NCBI GenBank assembly: GCA_964565795.1
Contig: CAZMGC010000009.1
Coordinates: 1-28,055, forward strand
Origin: 2-01-FULL-39-10-A sp964565795
GTDB taxonomy: Bacteria > Patescibacteriota > Microgenomatia > Levybacterales > UBA12049
DNA: 28,055 nucleotides
Direction of reading: 5' to 3'
Shown here: positions 6,654 to 13,836 of the stretch, piece by piece
Layout: every line of letters starts with the position of its first letter
How positions within the stretch are numbered: position 1 is the stretch's first letter
Position numbers and translations under genes: made by a program
Notes under the pieces: model-generated
What the model was told of the DNA's origin: nothing
Database searches by the model: none
What the model saw: only the letters and a program-made list of their open reading frames with translations

Positions 6654-6681
6654 ATTATACTACAGGATAATTTATAGTCAA
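6654..6681 (-). promoter_or_regulatory. Leaderless promoter of the 405-aa gene overlapping the holB stop
   Basis: TTGACT (6676-6681), a 16-nt spacer and TATAAT (6654-6659) end 6 nt before the ATG at 6647. The TGA within TTGACT is the holB stop codon, so the promoter begins inside holB. Confidence 0.75.
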
Positions 6682-6725
6682 ATATTTAGGAATAAATTCT
6701 CGAGGGCGAGGCGGGGGTTGGCGTT
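6678..6725 (-). repeat. Intact holB 3' end, copy 1 of the repeated att-like sequence
   Basis: This is the in-gene version of the repeat and encodes NANPRLALENLFLNI plus TGA. It serves as the reference for the three downstream orphan copies. The region of shared sequence covers about 40-48 bp. Whether it is a recombination site is an inference from the repeat pattern. Confidence 0.65.
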
Positions 6726-7322
6726 GGTGGTTTTGAGATCATAGTGAGTAAGTTCAAGTTTGTGGATTAGTTTTCTAAGCTTGAGTGCCTCCTGTCTATC
6801 TTCCACATTTTCTAACATTTTTTCCCGAGCAGAGAGTATTGCGCTTTCGAGCCAGCTTATTGCTTCTGTTTTTTCTTTAGATACCACTTGCGCTAAATGA
6901 AGTCTCTCCCCCGCTCCACCTAGAGAAAGAATTTTTTCCAAATTATCGGAATTGGAATTTGTTTCAGTTTGAATTTCTATGATTTTAGCCCTAGATAAAA
7001 TAGTAGGGAGAAATGTTAAGTGATTGTCGGTTATCAGAAATATAATAGTAGAGGGTGGAGGTTCTTCTAAAAGTTTTAGCATCGCGTTTTGGGCGTCAGG
7101 GGTGGCTCCCTGCTGCATTACTACAAAAAGCGCTTTTTTATCTCCTTTAAATGGCTTTAAAAATATTTTTTCCTGGATTTTTCTAACATCCTCTATTCCT
7201 ATTGCTTTTTCAAACTCCAGAACTTGCCTGTCAAATTCATCTATCTTAAGTTTGACACTCTCAGAAATCGTATATTCCTGGGCTTTTTTCAGATCTTTAG
7301 AGGTCACTATAAAAGTATTCAT
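6678..7322 (-). CDS. holB: DNA polymerase III delta' subunit (short form)
   Basis: This 214-aa protein is the clamp-loader delta' subunit. The stretch DAQNAMLKLLEEPP near residues 76-89, followed by STIIFLIT and a serine-arginine near the end of ILSRAKII, is the sensor/SRC-type signature shared by DnaX and delta'. The C-terminus NPRLALENLFLNI is also typical. Compared with the usual size of about 330 residues it lacks the front of the AAA+ module: there is no P-loop and no zinc-binding cysteines. Delta' is naturally non-catalytic, and short versions fit a reduced genome. It is divergently arranged with pilB. Its 3' end is the sequence found as orphan copies at 2754, 3731 and 4456, so it is a candidate integration target. 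Confidence 0.85.
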   Translation of the reverse strand: MNTFIVTSKDLKKAQEYTISESVKLKIDEFDRQVLEFEKAIGIEDVRKIQEKIFLKPFKGDKKALFVVMQQGATPDAQNAMLKLLEEPPPSTIIFLITDNHLTFLPTILSRAKIIEIQTETNSNSDNLEKILSLGGAGERLHLAQVVSKEKTEAISWLESAILSAREKMLENVEDRQEALKLRKLIHKLELTHYDLKTTNANPRLALENLFLNI

Positions 7323-7372
7323 AAGCTTAAGTTCCCTTGATTTATATCACACTTTTAAATACTATTATAGTA

Positions 7373-9085
7373 ATGCCCGCGATTAGTACAACACAGACCG
7401 CGTTATCTGACGCGCTTTATCAACAGCGCTTGCTTAGCCCTGCGCAGTATAATGACATAAAACTTAAAGTCGTCTCTCAAGGAGTGCCTGAGGAAGACGT
7501 TTTAAATTCCCTAAATGTCGTTAGTGAAGATAAATTATCTGAAACTAAAGCGAGACTTTTAGGAGTTCCATATATTTCTATGGAATCCACTTCGTTTTCT
7601 CCTCAAGCCCTAGGTCTAGTTCCGGAAGCCGTAGTTCAAAGATTTAATTTAATCCCCTTCGCATATGACGATAGAAGTAGAACTCTTTCCATCGCGATGG
7701 CTAATCCGGTAGATCTGGATGCTCTCTCTTTTGTCCGCCAAAAAACAGGACTAAATATAAAAGCTTTTGCTGCTAGCCCCTCAGGCGTAAAGCAAGCCAT
7801 AGACATGCAGTATAAGCAACAGCTGGTTGGTCAAGTTGGAGAAGCTTTAAAAGAGACAGAAGACATTAATAAAACTAAAACAGTAGACGCTACTCAAATT
7901 GCACAGATTATTAAAGAAGCACCAATCGCTAAGATCGTATCCACAATCCTCGAATATGCTGTAAAAAGTAGAGCATCTGACGTACATATTGAGCCACAGG
8001 AAGAAAGAGTAAGAGTTCGTTATAGAATTGACGGAATTTTATATGACCGACTTAGTCTTCCAAAAAGTGTGCAAGAGGCTGTAATTTCACGCATAAAAAT
8101 TCTTTCAGAAATGAAGATTGATGAACACCGAGCTCCTCAGGACGGAAGGTTTAATTTTAAGATTGAAGACAAGGAAGTCGATCTTCGTATCTCTGTTCTT
8201 CCTGCGGCGCATGGTGAAAAAATTGTAATGAGACTTTTACGCAAAAGCGGCGGAATTCCTACGCTTCAGGAATTAGGACTTGAAGGAACTGCGATAAGAA
8301 ATCTTGAGACTAATATGCTTAGGCCTCATGGAATCATTCTTGTTTGTGGACCTACTGGATCAGGAAAAACCACTACTCTTTATTCCGTATTAAATAAACT
8401 AAATAGCCCAAAGGTAAATATCATGACTCTTGAAGATCCAGTTGAGTATGAAATGCCTGGAATTAATCAGGTACAGGTAAATTCATCAGTTGGGCTCACT
8501 TTTGCTAATGGACTTCGCGCTTTTCTTAGGCAGGATCCAAATGTGATTCTCGTTGGAGAAATTAGAGATAAAGAAACTACAGATCTAGCTGTGCAAGCAG
8601 CGCTTACTGGACATTTGGTTTTCTCTACTCTTCACACTTCAAACGCTGCGGGAGCACTTCCTCGTCTTATAGATTTAGGAGCAGAAACTTTTCTTCTTTC
8701 TTCAAGTATAAATGCGATAGTAGGGCAAAGAATTGTAAGGCGTCTTTGCCAAACTTGTAAATCTGCATATCCTCCACCTCCCCAACTCCTAGATATGATG
8801 AAAAAAGAACTAGGTCCAATTTTTCCTCCAGGAGAACCTAAGTTTTATAAAGCTATTGGTTGTGCTGAGTGCGACAGCTCAGGATACCGCGGAAGAGTTG
8901 GTGTATTTGAGGTTTTACCTGTAAGTCCTAAAATCGCTGAAATGATTTTAAAAAGAGCAGATAGTCCATCTTTGGAACGAGAAGCAATTGCTGAGGGAAT
9001 GATAACAATGAAGCAGGATGGGTATATTAAAGTATTAAAAGGGGTTACAACCGTCGAAGAAGTTTTGCGTGTTGCACAGGAGTAA
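7373..9085 (+). CDS. pilB: Type IV pilus assembly ATPase PilB
   Basis: This 570-aa protein is the hexameric ATPase that powers pilus extension from the cytoplasmic face of the membrane. An N-terminal MshEN/T2SSE-N region (about 1-140) is followed by the secretion ATPase core: Walker A GPTGSGKTT near 327-335, Walker B around ILVGEIRD near 395-402, and a histidine-box region (GHLVFSTLHT). Two C-x2-C pairs near 459-462 and 497-500 form the zinc-binding tetracysteine motif typical of PilB/GspE and absent from PilT. I chose the ATG at 7373 rather than the in-frame ATG at 7337, since the upstream 12 residues are encoded by a promoter-like A+T-rich stretch. It is the first gene of the pilus cluster. 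Confidence 0.95.
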   Translation: MPAISTTQTALSDALYQQRLLSPAQYNDIKLKVVSQGVPEEDVLNSLNVVSEDKLSETKARLLGVPYISMESTSFSPQALGLVPEAVVQRFNLIPFAYDDRSRTLSIAMANPVDLDALSFVRQKTGLNIKAFAASPSGVKQAIDMQYKQQLVGQVGEALKETEDINKTKTVDATQIAQIIKEAPIAKIVSTILEYAVKSRASDVHIEPQEERVRVRYRIDGILYDRLSLPKSVQEAVISRIKILSEMKIDEHRAPQDGRFNFKIEDKEVDLRISVLPAAHGEKIVMRLLRKSGGIPTLQELGLEGTAIRNLETNMLRPHGIILVCGPTGSGKTTTLYSVLNKLNSPKVNIMTLEDPVEYEMPGINQVQVNSSVGLTFANGLRAFLRQDPNVILVGEIRDKETTDLAVQAALTGHLVFSTLHTSNAAGALPRLIDLGAETFLLSSSINAIVGQRIVRRLCQTCKSAYPPPPQLLDMMKKELGPIFPPGEPKFYKAIGCAECDSSGYRGRVGVFEVLPVSPKIAEMILKRADSPSLEREAIAEGMITMKQDGYIKVLKGVTTVEEVLRVAQE

Positions 9086-9087
9086 AA

Positions 9088-9150
9088 AATACTACCAATA
9101 CCAAATACTACAAATATTTAAATATTGGATTATTGGTACTTATTGGTATT
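9088..9150. repeat. Imperfect inverted repeat between pilB and pilT
   Basis: The 73-nt gap between pilB and pilT is filled by TACCAATACC-like words on the left and TATTGGTA-like words on the right around a central AAATATTTAAATATT. It could form a long, A+T-rich imperfect hairpin. There is no T-tract, so an mRNA-processing or stability role seems more likely than termination. Confidence 0.5.
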
Positions 9151-9158
9151 ATTAAATT

Positions 9159-10226
9159 ATGGACATAAAAGAATTATTAAATTTAACAGTAAAAAATAAG
9201 GCATCAGACTTGCATCTTTTAGTTGGAATTCCTCCCACAATAAGACTTGATGGAGTGCTAAATCCGCTTTCTAATTACCCGCCTTTAACAAATGAAGTTC
9301 TACAGGCGATGATTTTTTCTGTAATTAGTCCTCACCAGAAAGAACTCCTCTTAGCGAATAAAGAGTTAGATTTTTCATTTGGTTTTGCTAGGGATGCGTC
9401 TGGAAATGAAGGGCGTTTTAGAGTAAATATTTATTATCAAAGAGGATATATCTCAGGAGCCTTTAGATATCTGGAGCCAAGAATCAGATCAATTGAAGAG
9501 CTTAAGCTTCCAAAAATTTGTAACGATTTCGCCAAATTAAAACAGGGATTCGTTCTTGTAACCGGGCCGACTGGGCATGGAAAATCTACTACTCTTGCTG
9601 CAATGATTAATGAGGTAAATATGAATAGAGCCATGCATATTTTAACTATTGAAGATCCGATCGAGTATGTTTATCCGATTGGAAAAAGTATAGTCTCACA
9701 GCGCGAGATGGGACAGGACTCTCATTCTTGGAATTATGCATTGCGTTCTGCGCTTCGTGAAGATCCAGATGTAGTACTCGTAGGAGAAATGAGAGACCCA
9801 GAAACAATTGCTGCTGCCATAACAATCGCTGAGACCGGGCATTTGGTCTTCTCTACTCTACACACGAATTCAGCATCTCAAACAATTGACAGAATGATTG
9901 ATTCATTTCCGCCAAGCCAGCAACCGCAGGTTAGAATTCAGTTAGCCTCTACTTTAAAAGGAATTATCTCCCAGAGGTTACTTCCGCAGATTAACGGAGG
10001 TAGAGTGCCAGCCGCAGAAGTTCTTATCGGAAATAGCGCAGTTGCGACAAATATTAGAGATGGAAAAACTCATTTAATTGATTCTATTATTGAAACTTCT
10101 CAGGATGTCGGAATGATAAGTCTTGAGTCTTCCCTTTCTTCTCTTGTTATGACAGGGGCAATTAGTCTTGAAACTGCAAAAAGCTACGCAACTCGCCCCG
10201 ACGATTTACTTAGAATGGTTGTCTAA
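9159..10226 (+). CDS. pilT: Pilus retraction ATPase PilT
   Basis: This 355-aa protein is the twitching-motility ATPase that depolymerises the pilus. It has the PilT pattern: a compact N-terminal domain beginning with a KASDLHL motif, Walker A GPTGHGKST near 136-144, the Asp-box IEDPIE, Walker B VVLVGEMRD, and the His box GHLVFSTLHT. The C-terminus ends without the cysteine motif of PilB. Length matches the usual size of about 350 residues. The His in the Walker A loop where Ser is usual is a small oddity. It lies between pilB and pilC, 2 nt upstream of pilC. Presence of both ATPases indicates a pilus that can retract. Confidence 0.94.
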   Translation: MDIKELLNLTVKNKASDLHLLVGIPPTIRLDGVLNPLSNYPPLTNEVLQAMIFSVISPHQKELLLANKELDFSFGFARDASGNEGRFRVNIYYQRGYISGAFRYLEPRIRSIEELKLPKICNDFAKLKQGFVLVTGPTGHGKSTTLAAMINEVNMNRAMHILTIEDPIEYVYPIGKSIVSQREMGQDSHSWNYALRSALREDPDVVLVGEMRDPETIAAAITIAETGHLVFSTLHTNSASQTIDRMIDSFPPSQQPQVRIQLASTLKGIISQRLLPQINGGRVPAAEVLIGNSAVATNIRDGKTHLIDSIIETSQDVGMISLESSLSSLVMTGAISLETAKSYATRPDDLLRMVV

Positions 10227-10228
10227 AT

Positions 10229-11434
10229 ATGAGATTAAGGTATAAAGCAGTTTCTCAAGATGGAAAAAAAGTTAGAGGATTTGTAGAAGCAAAAGAAATA
10301 AAAGACGCTGCTTATTATCTCAGGCAAAGAAATTTAATCCCAATTCAAATTAGCAAAGAAGCAGAATACGAGCTTCTTAAAAAAGTTCCATTTGTAAATA
10401 AAACAAAATCTAAGGACTTAATTCTTTTTACTCGCCAACTTTCTTCAATGCTTGCATCAGGTCTTACTTTAATTAAATCTCTTGAGATTTTAAAAGAACA
10501 ATCAACCAATAAATATTTACAGGAGACAATTGGTGGAATTTTACTCGATTTGGAAGAGGGAAAATCTTTTTCAGACTCAATTGCTAAATATCCTGATGTT
10601 TTCCCGCAAATTTATGTCTCACTTGTTAGGGCTGGTGAGTCATCTGGATTACTCGATAAAATTTTCCTACGTTTAGCGACAAATCTGGAGAAACAACATA
10701 AGCTGAAAAACACAGTTAAAGGCGCCTTGATGTATCCAATAATAGTTATTAGTCTTATGGTTATAGTTATGTTAATTCTAATGGTATTTGTTATTCCGGA
10801 ACTCTCTAAACTTTATGATAGCTTGGGTGTAACACTGCCCTTTGTTACAAGAGTAGTGGTAGGGATTTCTGGGGCCATTGGGAAAATTTGGTTTTTGTTA
10901 GTTGGGTTATTTGTAGTTTTTATTTATGGCTTTTTAAGGTGGAAAAGAACACCTACCGGAAAAGAAATTTATGACAGAAATATTTTAAGATTTCCACTAT
11001 TTGGAAAAATTATAAAGCAGACCATTCTTACAGAATTTTCGAGAACTTTTGGACTTCTAGTCGGAACCGGAACTTTAATCGTAGATGCCCTGAATCAAAG
11101 CGCAGGAGTTACCGGAAATTATGTTTATGATAAATCCATTAGGGAAATTTCTAAAAGAGTGGAAAAAGGAGTTCCTGTGGGAGAGGCTATGGGTAGCTAT
11201 TCATACTTTCCTCCCCTGCTGATACAGCTAGTGAAAGTAGGCGAAGAAACAGGAAAAATGGATGAAAATTTACTTAAAGCGTCAGAATATTTTGAGGAAG
11301 AGGTCAACCAGGCGGTAAAAACACTGACAACTGCTATGGAGCCTTTCATTATGATAGTTTTAGGAATAGGTGTAGGATTTTTAGTTTTCTCAGTAATCAC
11401 ACCAATTTACAGTATTCTTAATGCTGTGCAGTAA
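10229..11434 (+). CDS. pilC: Type IV pilus inner-membrane platform protein PilC
   Basis: This 401-aa protein is the polytopic platform protein that couples PilB/PilT to pilin insertion. It has the usual two T2SSF repeats (about residues 65-190 and 265-390), each with the FTRQLSSML / FSRTFGLLV type opening and the VRAGESSGLL / VKVGEETGKM signature. Hydrophobic segments lie near 168-190 and 210-232, with another close to the C-terminus (about 370-395). The N-terminus MRLRYKAVSQDGKKVRG is typical. Start and length agree with the family. It follows pilT after 2 nt and is probably co-transcribed with it. Confidence 0.95.
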   Translation: MRLRYKAVSQDGKKVRGFVEAKEIKDAAYYLRQRNLIPIQISKEAEYELLKKVPFVNKTKSKDLILFTRQLSSMLASGLTLIKSLEILKEQSTNKYLQETIGGILLDLEEGKSFSDSIAKYPDVFPQIYVSLVRAGESSGLLDKIFLRLATNLEKQHKLKNTVKGALMYPIIVISLMVIVMLILMVFVIPELSKLYDSLGVTLPFVTRVVVGISGAIGKIWFLLVGLFVVFIYGFLRWKRTPTGKEIYDRNILRFPLFGKIIKQTILTEFSRTFGLLVGTGTLIVDALNQSAGVTGNYVYDKSIREISKRVEKGVPVGEAMGSYSYFPPLLIQLVKVGEETGKMDENLLKASEYFEEEVNQAVKTLTTAMEPFIMIVLGIGVGFLVFSVITPIYSILNAVQ

Positions 11435-11455
11435 AATCAGGCACAAACTGCCCAC

Positions 11456-11485
11456 TTGACAAGGTAAAAAATATCTGGCAATAAT
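11456..11485 (+). promoter_or_regulatory. Strong promoter of the major pilin gene
   Basis: A perfect TTGACA (11456-11461) is followed after 18 nt by AATAAT (11480-11485), a five-of-six -10 box. The ATG at 11495 is 9 nt beyond, so the leader should be at most a few bases. An independent promoter suits the high expression expected of a structural pilin. Confidence 0.7.
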
Positions 11486-11494
11486 GACTTATAC

Positions 11495-12001
11495 ATGAAA
11501 AAACTGCTCGAAATGCTTAAGAAACTTCTAGGTAGCAAGTCCTCAAATGGTTCTTCTTCTGGTTTTACCCTAATTGAACTTTTAATAGTAATTGCGATTT
11601 TAGGTATTTTAGCTGCTGGTTTACTTTTCGCTATTAATCCTGCAGAAAAAATTAGACAATCAAGAGATGTTAAAGCAATAGAAAGCATAAGAACATATAG
11701 TACAAATTACAACCTTTATTTAGTAGATAACCCTACCGTAAATATCGCTGGAGGAACTGCATTTCCAGCAGGTGTAGGATCTCCTGTAAGTGGAGGGGGC
11801 ATTACATATAATTATTATGGCACAGCTAATACTAGTTACGTTGTAGCAGCAACAGGATTGGCAGCACAAAATTCTATAGCTTCAGCTAATTGTGGAGCCA
11901 CTACAAATACCTGCACAAAATATGTTTATACTTCATCAAATGGTAAGTCTTGTTATGTAGCTACTGCTACAACAGTAAATGCTGCTTTTACCTGTCCATA
12001 A
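11495..12001 (+). CDS. Type IV pilin, probable major subunit
   Basis: This 168-aa prepilin has a class III signal: a basic leader ending in glycine at about residue 23, then FTLIELLIVIAILGILAAG with the conserved glutamate at mature position 5. The leader is long for type IVa pilins. Mature length is about 145. The hydrophobic helix is followed by INPAEKIRQSRD, a signature common in pilins of this bacterial group. The C-terminal domain is rich in G, T, A and Y and carries four cysteines, probably forming two disulfides. It has its own strong promoter and is followed by an intrinsic terminator, which suggests independent, high-level transcription and thus the major pilin. PilD, next door, should process it. 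Confidence 0.88.
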   Translation: MKKLLEMLKKLLGSKSSNGSSSGFTLIELLIVIAILGILAAGLLFAINPAEKIRQSRDVKAIESIRTYSTNYNLYLVDNPTVNIAGGTAFPAGVGSPVSGGGITYNYYGTANTSYVVAATGLAAQNSIASANCGATTNTCTKYVYTSSNGKSCYVATATTVNAAFTCP

Positions 12002-12002
12002 C

Positions 12003-12031
12003 TTGACGAACCGAGAGGAATTAATTATGCT
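12003..12031 (+). promoter_or_regulatory. Leaderless promoter of pilD, overlapping the pilin terminator
   Basis: TTGACG (12003-12008) starts 2 nt after the pilin stop. After a 17-nt spacer comes TATGCT (12026-12031), and 7 nt further the GTG start of pilD at 12039. The -10 box lies in the left arm of the terminator hairpin. Confidence 0.6.
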
Positions 12032-12053
12032 CACTTAGGTGAGCATTTTTTTT
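12027..12053 (+). terminator. Intrinsic terminator after the pilin gene
   Basis: ATGCTCAC (12027-12034) and GTGAGCAT (12039-12046) form a perfect 8-bp stem with loop TTAG. An uninterrupted run of eight T follows at 12046-12053 (its first T shared with the stem). It lies 25 nt after the pilin stop. The right arm contains the GTG start codon of pilD. Confidence 0.85.
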
Positions 12054-12872
12054 ATCTTTTTTATTGGACTTTTCTTCGGATCTTTTTTAAATGTTCTCAT
12101 AGACCGCTTACCTCGTAATGAAAAAATCACTGGACGAAGTTACTGCGAAAATTGTAAAAAAACACTTACCTGGAAAGATTTAATCCCAGTTATTTCTTTT
12201 GTTTATCTCAGAGGAAAATGTAGATATTGTAAAAAGACACTTTCTTATCAATATCCCCTATTGGAAATATTAACAGGAGCACTGTTTGTATTTACGTTTA
12301 ATTTCGCTTTGAACGGTTCAGTACTGAACTTTAATCATAGCTTCTTAAATATAGTAATAACTGAATATTTTATTTTTAGCTTGTTTTGTTATTTATTTAT
12401 AATTTCCTCTTTTATTGTAATATTTTTTGCAGATCTTAAATATGGAATAATTCCAGATAAGGTCTTGGTTCCAGCAATACTAGTTACATTTATATATTTA
12501 TTAATCGCTCCATCTTTAAGTCAAACTAGCTACTCCGGATTAATGCACCCCATCATTATTAACTTTCTATCTGCTTTGGGTGCTTTCATATTTTTCTTAG
12601 CTATATTTATTCTTACTCGTGGACGTGGTATGGGATTTGGAGACGTAAAGTTAGTATTTTTTTTAGGACTTGTATTAGGTTTTCCTGGCACTCCCCTAGC
12701 CCTTTATATAGCGTTCTTGACAGGAGGACTGGTGGGCATCATACTTATTTTATGGAAGAAAAAGTCATTAAAGCTTGCCGTTCCATTTGGTCCATTTTTA
12801 ATAATGGGAGCTTTAATAAGCTTCTTTTTTTCAGAAAATATTATTCCAAAAATCCTTCCTTTCTTTTATTGA
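12039..12872 (+). CDS. pilD: Prepilin leader peptidase / N-methyltransferase PilD
   Basis: This 277-aa polytopic membrane aspartyl protease cleaves prepilin leaders and methylates the new N-terminus. Its N-terminal domain opens with FGSFLNVLIDRLPR and carries two C-x2-C pairs (residues 36/39 and 61/64) for zinc. The catalytic aspartates are D132 in ADLKYGIIPD and D202 in GMGFGDVKL. About seven to eight hydrophobic segments follow the zinc domain. The start must be the GTG at 12039, because an in-frame TAG immediately precedes it and no ATG is available before the conserved N-terminus. That GTG lies in the terminator hairpin of the pilin gene. The 3' end overlaps the next minor-pilin gene. Confidence 0.93.
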   Translation: MSIFFIFFIGLFFGSFLNVLIDRLPRNEKITGRSYCENCKKTLTWKDLIPVISFVYLRGKCRYCKKTLSYQYPLLEILTGALFVFTFNFALNGSVLNFNHSFLNIVITEYFIFSLFCYLFIISSFIVIFFADLKYGIIPDKVLVPAILVTFIYLLIAPSLSQTSYSGLMHPIIINFLSALGAFIFFLAIFILTRGRGMGFGDVKLVFFLGLVLGFPGTPLALYIAFLTGGLVGIILILWKKKSLKLAVPFGPFLIMGALISFFFSENIIPKILPFFY

Positions 12873-13354
12873 AATCCCCTGGATTTACACTTGTAGAAAT
12901 TATTATAGTGGTAGCTATTATTGGAGTTCTCGCAGGTGGACTTATTGCTATAATTGATCCAGCAGGGCAACTTAAAGGATCTAGAGACTCTAAGAGAAAG
13001 GCAGATTTAAAACAAATTCAGGCAGCCTTAGAGCTTTACAGAGCAGATCAGGGAATTTATCCGTCAAGTACAGGAGCTGAATTCGGAAATGATGTTGCAA
13101 ATTATAGCGCAAATAGTTCTCTCGTGGATGATCCGGCGGATGTTCAAGTAACTTATCTTCCTACAGTTCCTAAAGATCCGAAATCCGGAACTCATTATTA
13201 TTACTGTGCGAGTAGTTCATGTGGGGTTTCTAGCGGTTACAGGCTTTATGCATGTTTAGAAAAAACTAATGACCCCGATAGAGCTACGAGTGGTTCTTTC
13301 CCATCTGGTTTTTGTGCATCAGGGTCTTCATTTATCTTTGTTACAAATCCATGA
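12869..13354 (+). CDS. Minor pilin-like protein 1
   Basis: This 161-aa type IV pilin-like protein has a very short basic leader (MKSPG) cut before FTLVEIIIVVAIIGVLAGG. Then come IDPAGQLKGSRDSKRKADL and a soluble domain with YYYCASSSC and further cysteines. I chose a TTG start at 12869, overlapping the pilD stop as TTGA. A longer reading from an ATG at 12752 would put about 39 extra residues before the signal and run deep into pilD. The arrangement matches the ATGA overlaps of the next genes. The DSKRKADLKQIQ segment resembles GspG/pseudopilin-type proteins, so this could be a second structural pilin. Confidence 0.82.
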   Translation: MKSPGFTLVEIIIVVAIIGVLAGGLIAIIDPAGQLKGSRDSKRKADLKQIQAALELYRADQGIYPSSTGAEFGNDVANYSANSSLVDDPADVQVTYLPTVPKDPKSGTHYYYCASSSCGVSSGYRLYACLEKTNDPDRATSGSFPSGFCASGSSFIFVTNP

Positions 13355-13836
13355 GACAGCGCAACGGATTTACATTAATAGAAATTTTAGTTTCTATGGC
13401 AATAATTTTATTAATTTCCATAGGTTCTCTTGTGGGTTTTAGTCAATTTAGTAAAAGACAAAGTTTAAATTTATCAGTCGATTCGCTAAAAAATAGTCTT
13501 AATGAAGCAAAGTTTAAATCTCAAGCGCAGGTTATAGTGACTACTCAGTGTAAACAAACCGGCAGAATTTTAGTAGGGTATCAAATAAGATTTAATACTT
13601 CCTCCGACCCAGATTCATACACTCTAGAAGAAGTTTGCACGAGTGGAGCTGCTACGCTTACACCGGTAGTAAAAACTGTTTCCTTAAATAAAGATGTGGA
13701 GTTTAATTCCCCACCCTCTACTCCGGTAAGATTTCTGTTGTATCCAGGAAATGTAAATGCTGCTGCGACAATCAATTTAAGAAGCGGAACTAGAAATCAA
13801 TCAGTTGAGGTGGACTCAGCAGGAATCGTAAAATGA
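13351..13836 (+). CDS. Minor pilin-like protein 2 (GspH/FimT-like)
   Basis: This 161-aa protein starts with MRQRNG before FTLIEILVSMAIILLISIGS, a class III prepilin signal with Glu at position +5. The downstream region (QSLNLSVDSLKNSLNEAKFKSQ) and the beta-rich C-terminus fit GspH/FimT-type minor pilins, which prime pilus assembly. The ATG at 13351 overlaps the stop of the previous gene as ATGA. An upstream in-frame ATG at 13312 would lie inside that gene and spoil the leader. Two cysteines may pair. It is part of a tightly overlapping run of minor pilins. Confidence 0.82.
   Translation: MRQRNGFTLIEILVSMAIILLISIGSLVGFSQFSKRQSLNLSVDSLKNSLNEAKFKSQAQVIVTTQCKQTGRILVGYQIRFNTSSDPDSYTLEEVCTSGAATLTPVVKTVSLNKDVEFNSPPSTPVRFLLYPGNVNAAATINLRSGTRNQSVEVDSAGIVK

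Noticed and set aside
1..6677. Prophage or insertion sequence
   Set aside because: No transposase, integrase, terminase, capsid or terminal inverted repeats were found in the accessory block.
2754..6725. A classical class 1-type integron
   Set aside because: No IntI-like integrase is encoded, and the repeats do not show the usual attC inverse-core/core boxes. They are coding 3' ends of holB. Only the broader idea of a cassette or serial-integration array is kept.
7024..7386. Plus-strand 120-aa frame opposite holB
   Set aside because: It lies antisense to a clear delta' gene and shows no family features; a shadow frame.
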